A stretch of 64,000 bases of DNA, taken from Pelagibius sp028280305. GTDB lineage: Bacteria; Pseudomonadota; Alphaproteobacteria; Kiloniellales; Kiloniellaceae. The notes beneath the pieces were generated by a model. The model saw only the letters and a program-made list of their open reading frames with translations, did no database searches and was not told the DNA's origin. Of this stretch, positions 33,882-42,266 are shown piece after piece. The first letter of the stretch is position 1. Each line of letters starts with the position of its first letter. Location of the stretch: NCBI RefSeq assembly GCF_965233615.1, contig NZ_OZ247495.1; one strand, written 5' to 3'. Made by a program: the position numbers and the translations under genes.

Positions 33882-33943
33882 AGAGCAGATTCACCGGGTT
33901 TAAAGGATCGCTGAAGCGATTCCATCAAACCCGGATCTGCTCT
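33882..33943. repeat. AGAGCAGAT-type hairpin element
   Basis: AGAGCAGATTCACCGGGTTT pairs with AAACCCGGATCTGCTCT, with an inner hairpin around ATCGCTGAAGCGAT. The last bases supply the stop codon TAG of the anti-sigma gene. It is closely similar to 1361-1421. Confidence 0.75.
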
Positions 33944-34769
33944 AGGTCAGGCAGCGTTCGGCCTGGGCGTAGCTGCGCTGCAGCGCCAGGCGGGTCTCTC
34001 TGCCGAAGGGGCGCTGTTCCAGACTGGCGCGGAACAGGCGTCGGGCGATCTCGGCGAAACGCAGCGGATCCATGCCTTCGGCCAACAGCAGGGTGGAGAA
34101 ACCGCCGCCTTGCCAGGCGATCGCCTGGCGCGGCCCGGCCGAACCCGCATCCGGTGCGAGATCCAACATCTGCTGATCCAGACCCAGACCGCCCGCCAGC
34201 AGGAAAAGGCTGAGCCGGCAGCCCCGCGTCCCGCGGTAACCCAGATGCAGGGACGGCATGCCGTCGATGACCGGCCCGTCGCCGACATGGTCCAGGCTGA
34301 GGCCGGCAGAAAGCAGATCCGGCACATAGGCGGCCGGGCCGAGCTTTTGCTGGGCAAGACGCAGCGCCGCGGTCTGTTCACCGTTCTGATCGCGACTGCC
34401 GTCGCTTGCCGCTGCCGGCCAATTCGCATGGGTCACCCAGGCCTGCGTCGCCCAAACCACATGGCGCTCCGGCGGCGGCGAGAGCAGAATCCACAGCCCG
34501 CCCAGCAGAAACACCATCGTCAGGGAGGCGGCCAAAGCCATCCCGGAGCGCAGCCAGGCGGCGGCCTGCCGTTTTTCCGAAGGCAGGTCGATCCCCCCTT
34601 CCTCCACCAGGCCCTGGGCGGCGCCCTTCAGACGGTGCAGCGCGGCAACCTGATCGGCCAGGGCCGGGTCGCGGCCCAAGGCGGCCGCCACCTCGGCCGC
34701 GCGCTCGTCGGTGAGCTCGCCGTCGACATAGGCGTTGAGCTCTTCCCAGGTTGGCTGACCGGACTTCAC
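33942..34769 (-). CDS. Anti-sigma factor, single-pass membrane protein
   Basis: A 275-residue protein. The N-terminus (TWEELNAYVDGELTDERAAE) is the usual anti-sigma-domain opening, although no HxxxCxxC zinc motif is present. One transmembrane helix is at about 77-96 (MALAASLTMVFLLGGLWILL), followed by a 180-residue periplasmic domain with the LGYRGTRGCRLSLFLL block. It overlaps the ECF sigma gene by ATGA, so it is the cognate membrane-bound inhibitor. Its stop codon lies in a hairpin repeat. Confidence 0.82.
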   Translation of the reverse strand: MKSGQPTWEELNAYVDGELTDERAAEVAAALGRDPALADQVAALHRLKGAAQGLVEEGGIDLPSEKRQAAAWLRSGMALAASLTMVFLLGGLWILLSPPPERHVVWATQAWVTHANWPAAASDGSRDQNGEQTAALRLAQQKLGPAAYVPDLLSAGLSLDHVGDGPVIDGMPSLHLGYRGTRGCRLSLFLLAGGLGLDQQMLDLAPDAGSAGPRQAIAWQGGGFSTLLLAEGMDPLRFAEIARRLFRASLEQRPFGRETRLALQRSYAQAERCLT

Positions 34770-35317
34770 TTTCTTGATCCTTTGATCGCGGGCTCGGGCA
34801 GGCTGCGGATGTTGCTCTCGTTCACCACCACGAGCAAGGCATGACGCGCACGGCTGATGCGGCTCATCACGGTTCCGACCGGTACGTTCAGGACCGCTGC
34901 CGCTTCGCCGTAAGTCAAACCGGCGATGTCGATCAACGCAATGATTTCACGCTCTCGCGCGGAAAGTTGTTGCAGCGCCAGCTTTACCGTCAGCCGGTTA
35001 ATCAAATGTTGATCGCCGCGCCAGGCCTGGTCCGGCTCTATGGATCGGGTCTGCAGCTCGGCGGCACTGTCGAACGCCGCGACCTCCGGCCGGCGCCGGT
35101 TCTGTCGCAGGCGGTCGATGAAACGGTTCCTCAGCACCCTGAACAACCAGGCCCGATAGGCCGGCTCGTCCAGGGGCACGCGGCGCGCGGACAAAGCCTT
35201 TACCGCACAGTCCTGGACGAGATCGCGGGCCTCCTCCCGATTACCGACAAGACTGACGGCAAAACCGAAAAGCCGGTCCAGATACCCTTCCAGCCGATGA
35301 GGATTCGAGCTTGTCAC
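34766..35317 (-). CDS. ECF-type RNA polymerase sigma factor
   Basis: A 183-residue sigma factor with regions 2 (LFGFAVSLVGNREEARDLVQ, AWLFRVLRNRFIDRLRQNRR) and 4 (LSAREREIIALIDIAGLTYG, LNVPVGTVMSRISRARHAL). GTG 35317 is chosen because GGAG lies about 8 bp upstream and because it gives a normal ECF length. It is the first gene of a sigma/anti-sigma operon facing sorA, so sulfur oxidation genes may be in its regulon, as in other bacteria where sor genes neighbour sigma/anti-sigma pairs. That is inference. Confidence 0.85.
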   Translation of the reverse strand: MTSSNPHRLEGYLDRLFGFAVSLVGNREEARDLVQDCAVKALSARRVPLDEPAYRAWLFRVLRNRFIDRLRQNRRRPEVAAFDSAAELQTRSIEPDQAWRGDQHLINRLTVKLALQQLSAREREIIALIDIAGLTYGEAAAVLNVPVGTVMSRISRARHALLVVVNESNIRSLPEPAIKGSRK

Positions 35318-35589
35318 CAAGTTGTCTCCGAGCGCGGCAGGGGCATCCTGACCGAGGAAGCGGCGAGCTGACAAGACGCCTCGGAGAATTACAACTTCTG
35401 GGTGCCAGCCAACGCTCTGGGGTTGCTGCCCCGCTTGACTTTCCGAGGGACGCGTTCCGGGTTTTGCGCCCCTCGTTAGGACCACGTTTACGGTGCCGAA
35501 GGGATAATTCCGCTGTGTCGGCCGGCCCCTGGCGGCCGCTGATGCTGCGAAACGCCGGCCTCACCCATCGACCAAAGCGGAACAAACCG

Positions 35590-36309
35590 ATGCCCCCAAT
35601 GGCAGGCAAGCCAGCCAACGGCCCAGCTTCCCGCAAAGATCAAAATGCCGGGTCAAAACAGAGCGCCCTGGTCAGCGCCTTGGGTCTGCTCGACGGCCTG
35701 CGGGAAAGCCAACCCTCTGCCGAGGCTGAAAATGAGGCTTTCACCGCCTGCCGCCAAGTTCTGCGCGACGGCGATGAAGCCGCCCGGCGCCAGCTCGGTG
35801 CCGCGATCACGGGCTTCACCGCCCTGCCGCGCGATATCGCTCTGGCGCTGGCGAGCGACCAGCCGTCGGTCTCCCTCCCCTTCATCGCGCGCTCTGCCGT
35901 GTTGAACGAAGATGATCTGGTAAAGCTGGTGTGGAGCGGCGATCCCGCAAAACAGGTCACCATTGCAGCGCGGCCCCAGTTGCCCGCCCCGGTGGCCGCT
36001 GCGCTGACCGCCGTTGCCGGCGCCCGGGTGCTGACGACCCTGCTCGCCAACAAGTCCGCCAGGATCGACGCAGACGCCCTGCAGAGCTGCCTCGACCGCT
36101 TCGGCGACGACGAAACCATCCAGCAAGGGCTGATCGGGCGCGAGCGCCTTCCGCTCGCCGTCAGCGAAGCACTCTTGGCCTCTGCCGCCCCAGGGCTGCA
36201 ACAGGCCCTGTTGGCCCGTCATGCGGTTTCCCCGGCCGTCTCTCAAGAACTTCAGCGCCGGCGGGGCAGCACGGCGCCTTGGTGGCAGATCCAGATTTTT
36301 TCGCGCTGA
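35590..36309 (+). CDS. DUF2336-like protein, short form
   Basis: A 239-residue protein. The block DIALALASDQPSVSLPFIA, then LNEDDLVKLVWSGD, VTIAARPQLPAPVAAAL and VLTTLLANKSARI is the HEAT-like pattern of DUF2336 proteins. Those are usually longer (about 350 residues), so this is a short form with a degenerate C-terminus. The start at 35590 is chosen by composition; ATG 35599 is an alternative. It is divergent from the ECF sigma gene. Function unknown. Confidence 0.65.
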   Translation: MPPMAGKPANGPASRKDQNAGSKQSALVSALGLLDGLRESQPSAEAENEAFTACRQVLRDGDEAARRQLGAAITGFTALPRDIALALASDQPSVSLPFIARSAVLNEDDLVKLVWSGDPAKQVTIAARPQLPAPVAAALTAVAGARVLTTLLANKSARIDADALQSCLDRFGDDETIQQGLIGRERLPLAVSEALLASAAPGLQQALLARHAVSPAVSQELQRRRGSTAPWWQIQIFSR

Positions 36310-36698
36310 TCCCTGTTTCCGGATGATCGGCCTGCCCGGAACGATCAAGCCGCTCTTTAGTTGTAATTAACCATACCATTGCTCTTATTTATATGCCGAT
36401 ACGTGAATAGCCTCCACATTTCGTTTAGTTATATAAGAATAGTATGAAAGCAAATGGGTACAATTTCCTTCAGCACTGCACGTTAACCAAGAAAAACGCC
36501 ATCAAATTCATCGTTCGAAACAATTCTGTCACAATTCATCTTGGTCTTTTGGGAATTCACGAAGTAACTTAAGCCCATGGTTGAGCTGCAGACCTGAAAC
36601 GTCAGAGACAGCCATGACCGGAACAAGAGTTGGTGGGGGGCACTCCGGGAATGGTCTTCCGCATGTCAATAACGATCAAGTAGAGAGCACATTGCCAT
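36310..36698. other. AT-rich intergenic region before the DUF4956-VTC genes
   Basis: About 390 bp with no gene, AT-rich between 36360 and 36550. It should contain the promoter of the three-gene set that follows. A lone CTGTCAC at 36526 is not a convincing Pho box. Confidence 0.55.
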
Positions 36699-37391
36699 AT
36701 GGAAGACCTGTCGCAGGATCTGCTGACCACCCTTGAGATTACGCCCAGTGTTACCCTGATCGATCTGGTGATCGCCCTGGTCACCAGCGCGGTTCTGAAC
36801 TTCGTGCTGGCCTGGCTCTACATCCGCACCCACGGCGGATACTCCTATTCCAAGTCCTACGTGCAGTCGATCGTGCTGGTCGGACTGATCGTGTCGTTGA
36901 TCATGATCGTCATCGGCTCGGAAATTGCCCGTGCCTTCGCCCTGGTCGGCGCCATGTCGATCGTCCGCTTCCGCACGCCGGTGAAGGACAGCCGGGATCT
37001 CATCTTCATCTTCGCGGCCATCGCCGTGGGTATGGCCGCGGGTACCGGATTCCATCTCTATGCTGCGGTCTTTACCGGATTCCTCGGCGCTCTCCTGCTC
37101 GCCTTTCACATGTTCAAGTTCGGTGATCTGGACCATCGCTCCTATGTCCTGAAACTGCGCCTCTCGCCGGGCGACAAAGACACTGTCGCCAAGCTCTGCC
37201 GCGAGCACTGCCGGCACTTCGCCGTGGTTTCCATTACCCGGACCAACGAAGACGCGGCGGTGGAAGACGTGGTCTACGAAGTCGATCTCAAGCCCAGGGT
37301 GAGCTACGGCGAGTTCGTCGAGAAACTGCGCGAGAAGGCAAACCCGCAATCCATCAATCTTCTGGTCGGCGAAGGCTCGGTGAATGTCTGA
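36699..37391 (+). CDS. DUF4956 membrane protein
   Basis: A 230-residue protein with four predicted membrane helices in residues 20-135 (LIDLVIALVTSAVLNFVLAW, IVLVGLIVSLIMIVIG, FIFAAIAVGMAAGTGF, FTGFLGALLLAFHMF) and a C-terminal soluble domain. ARAFALVGAMSIVRFRTPVK is the hallmark DUF4956 motif. DUF4956 genes are repeatedly adjacent to VTC-domain genes in bacteria, and here the two overlap by 8 bp. It is likely the membrane partner of the polymerase, perhaps a channel or anchor. Confidence 0.85.
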   Translation: MEDLSQDLLTTLEITPSVTLIDLVIALVTSAVLNFVLAWLYIRTHGGYSYSKSYVQSIVLVGLIVSLIMIVIGSEIARAFALVGAMSIVRFRTPVKDSRDLIFIFAAIAVGMAAGTGFHLYAAVFTGFLGALLLAFHMFKFGDLDHRSYVLKLRLSPGDKDTVAKLCREHCRHFAVVSITRTNEDAAVEDVVYEVDLKPRVSYGEFVEKLREKANPQSINLLVGEGSVNV

Positions 37392-38244
37392 GCGGGAAAA
37401 GCCGAGGCGTGAAGCGACACTCAATCAGCTCACCCTTGGCGGCGGCGGCGCCGAAGTAACGGCCCGCCGGCGGGCGGAAGCCGGTCCCGCCCTGCCCCAG
37501 GCCTACACCAACCGCTATGAGATAAAGTACCTGGTCGCCGCAAGGGATCTGGCGAAGGTTCGTCACGCCTTCGAGGGCCTGCTCGAAGGCGACGCCAACA
37601 ACGGTGACAACGGCGGTTACTTCAACCACTCGATTTACTTCGACTCGCCGCACTATCGCTACTACACGGAAAAGCACGAAGGCCAGTTGGCCCGGGTCAA
37701 ACCGCGTCTGCGCTTCTATCGCGCCACAGCCTACGCGCCGCCCTCGGCGATCTACCTGGAACTGAAAGGCCGCTACGACCGCATTGTCGCCAAGCGCCGC
37801 ACCAGGCTCGATATGGCCACCGCCGAGGCCCTCCTGCGCGGCAACGATCCGGCGGCTGCCATGGCGCACAACGGCGATGCCGTAGCCAAGGAGTTCACCT
37901 ATCTGGCCCACCGCTTCAACCTGCAGCCCTGCGTGACGGTGCTCTATCACCGCGAAGCCTTCTTCAGCGCACTCTATAAAAGTCTTCGGGTGACCTTCGA
38001 CAGCGGGCTGCTCTGCAGTCTCGCTACCGAACCGCTCAACCCGCTGGAGAGTTATCAGCAGGGCCTGCCGAACGGAGAGACGGTTCTCGAGGTAAAGTAC
38101 AATGATCAGATCCCCAAGATCCTGCTGACCCGCCTCAACACTCTGGGCTTGCAGCAGCGGACCTTTTCAAAGTTCGCCGTGTCGCTCGAGCGCTGCTTCG
38201 ATCAGTTTCGCAGCCGCCGCTTTCGCGCGAGCCGCTTTGCCTAA
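37384..38244 (+). CDS. VTC-domain polyphosphate polymerase
   Basis: A 286-residue VTC-domain protein, related to the catalytic part of yeast Vtc4. The tunnel residues are present: NRYEIKYLV, RVKPRLRFYR, YLELKGRYDR, TVLYHREAFFS, RVTFDSGL, VLEVKYNDQIPK and FSKFAVSLER. The first 38 residues are probably disordered. Yeast VTC makes polyphosphate from ATP. Here the gene overlaps DUF4956 and is followed by a phosphatase-like gene 71 bp later. This is a minor polyphosphate route beside the usual Ppk. Confidence 0.85.
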   Translation: MSEREKPRREATLNQLTLGGGGAEVTARRRAEAGPALPQAYTNRYEIKYLVAARDLAKVRHAFEGLLEGDANNGDNGGYFNHSIYFDSPHYRYYTEKHEGQLARVKPRLRFYRATAYAPPSAIYLELKGRYDRIVAKRRTRLDMATAEALLRGNDPAAAMAHNGDAVAKEFTYLAHRFNLQPCVTVLYHREAFFSALYKSLRVTFDSGLLCSLATEPLNPLESYQQGLPNGETVLEVKYNDQIPKILLTRLNTLGLQQRTFSKFAVSLERCFDQFRSRRFRASRFA

Positions 38245-38315
38245 AGAGACAGACAGGCGGCAAACAGCACGGCTTCAACACCCTTTCCCCCCAAGGTACC
38301 AGACAAGAGGAAGAC

Positions 38316-39545
38316 ATGAGACTCTGGCAAAGACTTCAGCGAGGCGTCGCGGGTTTGGTTCTGACCGCCGGCCTGATCGGCCTCACGGGCCTCGGCTCGG
38401 CCGACGGCGCGGCGGCACAGGGCGCCGCGGCACAAAGCGATAAGGAGACACTGCGGGCCGCTGCCTTGCTGTACCGGCACGGCGTTATCTCCCCCAAGTA
38501 CGCACCACCCAAAAACGCCACCGAATGGCCCATGGGCTTCAGTCAGCTGACGGCGGTCGGCATGCGCCAGATGTATGAAAGGGGCGGCGCACTGCGCAAG
38601 CGCTATGTCGAAGACCTCGGCCTCCTGAGCGAGCGTTATCACGCCGACGAACTTGCCGTGCGTTCCAGCAGCACCGACCGCGCCCTGCAGTCGGCGCAGA
38701 TGCTGATACTCGGGCTCTACCCCCTCGGCCTCGGCCCCGATCCTTCGATCTATGACCAGAGCCTTGAGGCCGCGCCCAGCGCCGAGCTGGCCTTCACCCC
38801 CGTGCCGATCCACGCCGTCGCACTGGAGAACGATGCGGTCATGCGGCCCTGGACCGGCCGGGCCAGTTGCACCCGCTACCGAAACTTCGTCAAGCGCCTG
38901 GGCAACACCGAACTCTATGAGGAAAAGGGCAGGGAGCACGAAGACTTCCTGCGCCGTGTCTCGGCGGTGATGGGGGTCAACGAAGGCAAGAAGATCGGCA
39001 CGGTTCTGTACCTCATCAACGAGGTTTACGAACCGCTTTCCGCCAACCTGCAGCACAACCTGCCGCTGCCCGAGGGCATCTCCCGGGAAGACATGGAGAA
39101 GATGAGCGAGCTGGCGGACTGGAACTATCATCATCAGTTTCTCGGCCGCACCGTTGGCCGTTTGACCGGCGGATCTTTCGTTGCCGACGTCCTGAGGAAT
39201 TTCGCCCAGGTGAGCGAAGGCAACGCCAGGGCCAAACGGCTCTATCTCTACTCCGGGCATCAGCGCACCATGCTGGGCGTCGACGCAGCACTGGGTATTG
39301 AAACCGCCCGCACCAGCGGCCCGCTGTTCAAAGGGCGGGTGCCGCCGCTTGCTTCACACTACGCCTTCGAACTGCACGAGGTATCGGAAGGCGACTTTGC
39401 GATCCGCCTGAAGTTCGTCACCAACGACGCGGAGCAGACCATCCGGGTTCCCGGATGCGATTCAGATACCTGTTCGCTGAAGAACTTTGCCGCCGCGGTC
39501 GGCGATGCAATTCCCCGCAACTGGCGGCAGGAATGCGGCGGTTGA
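38316..39545 (+). CDS. Histidine acid phosphatase-like periplasmic protein with altered active site
   Basis: A 409-residue protein with a signal peptide (GVAGLVLTAGLIGLTGLGSA, then GAAAQ). The phospho-accepting His55 lies in LYRHGVISP, but the usual RHGxRxP has Ser in place of the second Arg. The C-terminal HD pair of this superfamily appears as HQ (YSGHQRTM, His315-Gln316), so the proton-donor Asp is missing. It may be a slow or polymer-specific phosphatase or a binding protein. Position after VTC suggests a substrate such as polyphosphate or a phytate-like ester. GAGGAAG precedes ATG 38316. Confidence 0.8.
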   Translation: MRLWQRLQRGVAGLVLTAGLIGLTGLGSADGAAAQGAAAQSDKETLRAAALLYRHGVISPKYAPPKNATEWPMGFSQLTAVGMRQMYERGGALRKRYVEDLGLLSERYHADELAVRSSSTDRALQSAQMLILGLYPLGLGPDPSIYDQSLEAAPSAELAFTPVPIHAVALENDAVMRPWTGRASCTRYRNFVKRLGNTELYEEKGREHEDFLRRVSAVMGVNEGKKIGTVLYLINEVYEPLSANLQHNLPLPEGISREDMEKMSELADWNYHHQFLGRTVGRLTGGSFVADVLRNFAQVSEGNARAKRLYLYSGHQRTMLGVDAALGIETARTSGPLFKGRVPPLASHYAFELHEVSEGDFAIRLKFVTNDAEQTIRVPGCDSDTCSLKNFAAAVGDAIPRNWRQECGG

Positions 39546-39606
39546 TCAGGAGGCAACGGCCCGGTTACGGCAGGCCGGCACCGGGAGGTCGTTAGGGCGA
39601 AAACCG

Positions 39607-41130
39607 TTAGCGGGAAGGGGCGGCAACGGCACGCCGCGAGGCGACTGACAACGCCGCCCCGCTGCCGGACTTGGCCAGGCTCGGCGGCAGCACAAAGGTG
39701 ACGCTGGTGCCTTCGCCGAGCACGCTGTCGATCACCAGCTCGCCGCCGTGAAGCTTCACCAGTGCAGCGGCAATCGGCAGACCCAGACCGGTTCCATCAT
39801 GCTGGCGCGTGTAAGGGTTCTCAACCTGGCCGAAAGGCTGCATGACCTTCTCGAGCTGATCTTCGGGAATGCCGATGCCGCTGTCGGCGACCACCACACG
39901 CAGCCCGGCGCTTGCCGACCATTGAGCCGACAGAGAGATCCGCCCGCCCGCCTTTGTGAACTTGACGGCATTGCTCAACAGGTTCAGCAGAACCTGCCGG
40001 ACATGCCGCGCATCGGCTTGCAGGATCGGAATCTTTCCGGACAGATCGACAGACAGTTGCAGTCTCTCTTCCGCCGCCTTCTCCTGGATCAGCAGCAGAC
40101 AGGTTTCCGCCTCGGCGCGAAAGTCGACGTCCTCAATGTTGAGTTCGACCTTGCCCGCCTCGATCTTGGAGATGTCCAGGATATCGTTGATGAGTGCCAG
40201 AAGATGATTGCCGGAACCGTGCACCTGGCGCGCATAGTCGACATAACGGGGATCGCCGAGGGGACCGAAAAGCTCCATCACCATCATCTCTGAAAACCCG
40301 TTAATGGCGTTCAGAGGCGTGCGCAGCTCGTGGCTCATGTTCGCCAGGAAGGATGCCATTGCGCGGTTGGCCGACTCCGCCATGTCGCGGGCCTCCTCCA
40401 GCTCCGCCTCACGCTGCGCCTTCTGGGTCAGCAAAGCGCCGACCGAATTGACCGCCTCGTCCAACTGCTGCAGTTCCACCGAGGCGAAGGACGGCAAGGG
40501 ATACGGTTTAACGTGGACGCCGCGGCTGAAGCTCACCAGATGCGCGACAAGCTTGTCGATGGGCCGGATCGCAAAGGCATTCACCAGCAGGAAAATCAGA
40601 AAGGAGAGGAGCAGGCAGGCGCCGCCGACCGCAACGGCGATCAGAAAAGTGTGTTTGGCAATCTCTTCCTGAAGCCGAGAGGTATCCCAGGCGAAGGTCA
40701 TGCGGCCAAAGTCTTCGCCGGCAAAGGTTACGGACTTGGATATCTCGATCAGGTCTTCCCGAACCTCGGCGTCACGCTGCCAGGCATAGAGCGACACACC
40801 GGCTTCGTTCACGATGACCGCCGAGAAAAGGTCGGGATCGCGGACGATCATCTGACTCATGGTGGTCTCGAGGCGCGGCAGGTCTTCGCTGAGAATGTCC
40901 TCGAGGGAGGAGAGCCGGACGAGGTCGAACTTGCGTCCGGCCTCCTCGATTGATCGTTCGGTCAGGTAGGTCTGTTCAGTGTGGCGGATGATGAAACCCG
41001 CGAGCCCGCCCAGCAGAACGGCCAGCGCAGCCAGACCCAGAAGCAACTGCGTACCGAGGCGAAAGCGGCCCCGGCGCGCGTCACTGTATTCTGGCCCGAT
41101 GATGCTGGGCATCGAATCATGCTGATCCAT
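39607..41130 (-). CDS. Membrane sensor histidine kinase
   Basis: A 507-residue kinase with two transmembrane helices (about 26-49 and 165-187) flanking a periplasmic sensor domain of about 115 residues. A HAMP region (NAFAIRPIDKLVAHL) leads to the H-box MSHELRTPLNAINGFSEM, then the N-box LLNLLSNAVKFT, DSGIGIPEDQ and DGTGLGLPIA. No receiver domain is fused and no response regulator gene is adjacent. It follows the PhnD-like binding protein gene on the same strand after 61 bp, suggesting that the binding protein feeds the sensor. Confidence 0.87.
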   Translation of the reverse strand: MDQHDSMPSIIGPEYSDARRGRFRLGTQLLLGLAALAVLLGGLAGFIIRHTEQTYLTERSIEEAGRKFDLVRLSSLEDILSEDLPRLETTMSQMIVRDPDLFSAVIVNEAGVSLYAWQRDAEVREDLIEISKSVTFAGEDFGRMTFAWDTSRLQEEIAKHTFLIAVAVGGACLLLSFLIFLLVNAFAIRPIDKLVAHLVSFSRGVHVKPYPLPSFASVELQQLDEAVNSVGALLTQKAQREAELEEARDMAESANRAMASFLANMSHELRTPLNAINGFSEMMVMELFGPLGDPRYVDYARQVHGSGNHLLALINDILDISKIEAGKVELNIEDVDFRAEAETCLLLIQEKAAEERLQLSVDLSGKIPILQADARHVRQVLLNLLSNAVKFTKAGGRISLSAQWSASAGLRVVVADSGIGIPEDQLEKVMQPFGQVENPYTRQHDGTGLGLPIAAALVKLHGGELVIDSVLGEGTSVTFVLPPSLAKSGSGAALSVASRRAVAAPSR

Positions 41131-41164
41131 TTACCGCCTGCGAGCGCCGCCGGCGCCCTATCTA

Positions 41165-41209
41165 CTGAAGTTGGGTCTTCTGAAGCTGGGTTTATTGAAG
41201 CTGCGCGAA
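41165..41209. repeat. Three tandem 15-bp units at the end of the binding-protein gene
   Basis: CTGAAGTTGGGTCTT, CTGAAGCTGGGTTTA and TTGAAGCTGCGCGAA follow each other. On the minus strand they encode the C-terminal AQLQ, then the stop TAA, then TQLQK and TQLQ followed by TAG, all in one frame. Confidence 0.85.
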
Positions 41210-42079
41210 GAACTGCGGGTTCGCGCGAATGGCGTCGCGCGTCGGCTCGTAGTCCCGGTCACTGCCTTCGAAGAAACCGTCGAAGCGCAGTGCCCGCAGA
41301 GCGGCGCTGTCATCTACGTTGAGAAGCGCCTGGCGCAGGGCGTCGCGTACCCGGGGGTCGAGACCGGCACGGGCGACCCAGGGCCGGGTTGAGTTGCTGA
41401 ACTTCGCAAGCGCGCGGATCGGCACGCCTTTATCGACAAGCTTCTGGAAGGTCGTTTCCTCAAGCGCGCCGGCATCGAAAAGACCGGAGCCGACAGCCCG
41501 TCCGACCTTGTCATGCCGGCCGAGATATTCGTAGCGCGCAAGATCACGGGCATAGAGCCCAGCGCGCATCAGCGTCAGTTGGGAAAAGTACCGCCCCAAG
41601 GTCGACCGCTTGGAGCCGAAGGCGAAACTGTGGCCGCGGAGCTGCGATACATCGGTCAAGTTGCTGTCGCGATGCACCGCGATCACGCCGTCGAAGGATT
41701 TCGCGCCGTTCTTGTTCTCCATGGCCAGCACGGTAAGGCCACCGTTTTCATCTTTGGCGAAGATGTAGGAGGCGGGCCCAAGGCGGGTGAAGTCCGCCTC
41801 GCCATCGACAATCAAGGCAACGCCGGCTTCATAGCCTTTCACCAACTGCATCCTGATTTCGACTTCCTCGCCCAGTACCGCCGTCGCTTCCTTGGCGATC
41901 GCATCCAGGGTGGGACGCAGTTGGGCGACCATGGCGGAGGGCTTGTCCGGTGCATAGGTGCCGAAGGTCAAAACCACCTTGGCCTCGGCGGCAGCCGGTA
42001 AAAGGCCGGCGAATGCACAGACTATTAAAGCGGCCGCGGCTGATCGCACGGCGCTTCGGCGCGGGACTGTGGTAACCAT
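41192..42079 (-). CDS. PhnD/SsuA-type periplasmic binding protein, probable sensory partner
   Basis: A 295-residue protein with signal peptide (SAAAALIVCAFAGLLPAAAEA). LTFGTYAPDKPSAMVAQLRP, VDGEADFTRLGPASYIFAKD and LRGHSFAFGSKRSTLGRYFS are typical of phosphate/phosphonate-binding PhnD-like proteins. No permease or ATPase follows; the next gene is a sensor kinase, an arrangement of binding-protein-assisted two-component sensing. The ligand may be phosphonate, phosphite or another oxyanion. Confidence 0.83.
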   Translation of the reverse strand: MVTTVPRRSAVRSAAAALIVCAFAGLLPAAAEAKVVLTFGTYAPDKPSAMVAQLRPTLDAIAKEATAVLGEEVEIRMQLVKGYEAGVALIVDGEADFTRLGPASYIFAKDENGGLTVLAMENKNGAKSFDGVIAVHRDSNLTDVSQLRGHSFAFGSKRSTLGRYFSQLTLMRAGLYARDLARYEYLGRHDKVGRAVGSGLFDAGALEETTFQKLVDKGVPIRALAKFSNSTRPWVARAGLDPRVRDALRQALLNVDDSAALRALRFDGFFEGSDRDYEPTRDAIRANPQFFAQLQ

Positions 42080-42266
42080 CTTAAACTACCCCATCGTAGC
42101 GTTAGGGATTCGTGTTGTTGGGGATAAGTTAAGAAGATCGAAGTTAATAAAACTTGAAAACTATTGGATCAATTCAACCGTATTGAGTATTCGCTGAAAC
42201 AAACAACCTGGAATTGCCATACCTCGCCATACCCCGCCAGGCGTATCACCGGGCCGGCTGCCGGGA

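Larger units (their letters stand above)
33631..33941. other. Intergenic region upstream of sorA, with repeats
   Basis: This stretch contains no gene. It holds the sorA promoter side (33631-33770), an 11-bp tandem duplication (33776-33797) and two hairpin elements (33808-33868, 33882-33943). Confidence 0.6.

Noticed and set aside
35445..35460. A GGAAC (minus strand) upstream of the ECF sigma gene as a -35 autoregulatory promoter
   Set aside because: No -10 element at the usual spacing was found, and the similar GGAAC before sorA also lacks one.
36526..36543. CTGTCAC half site before the DUF4956-VTC genes as a Pho box
   Set aside because: The adjacent 11-bp unit (CATCTTG) does not match CTGTCAT, unlike the ugpB site.
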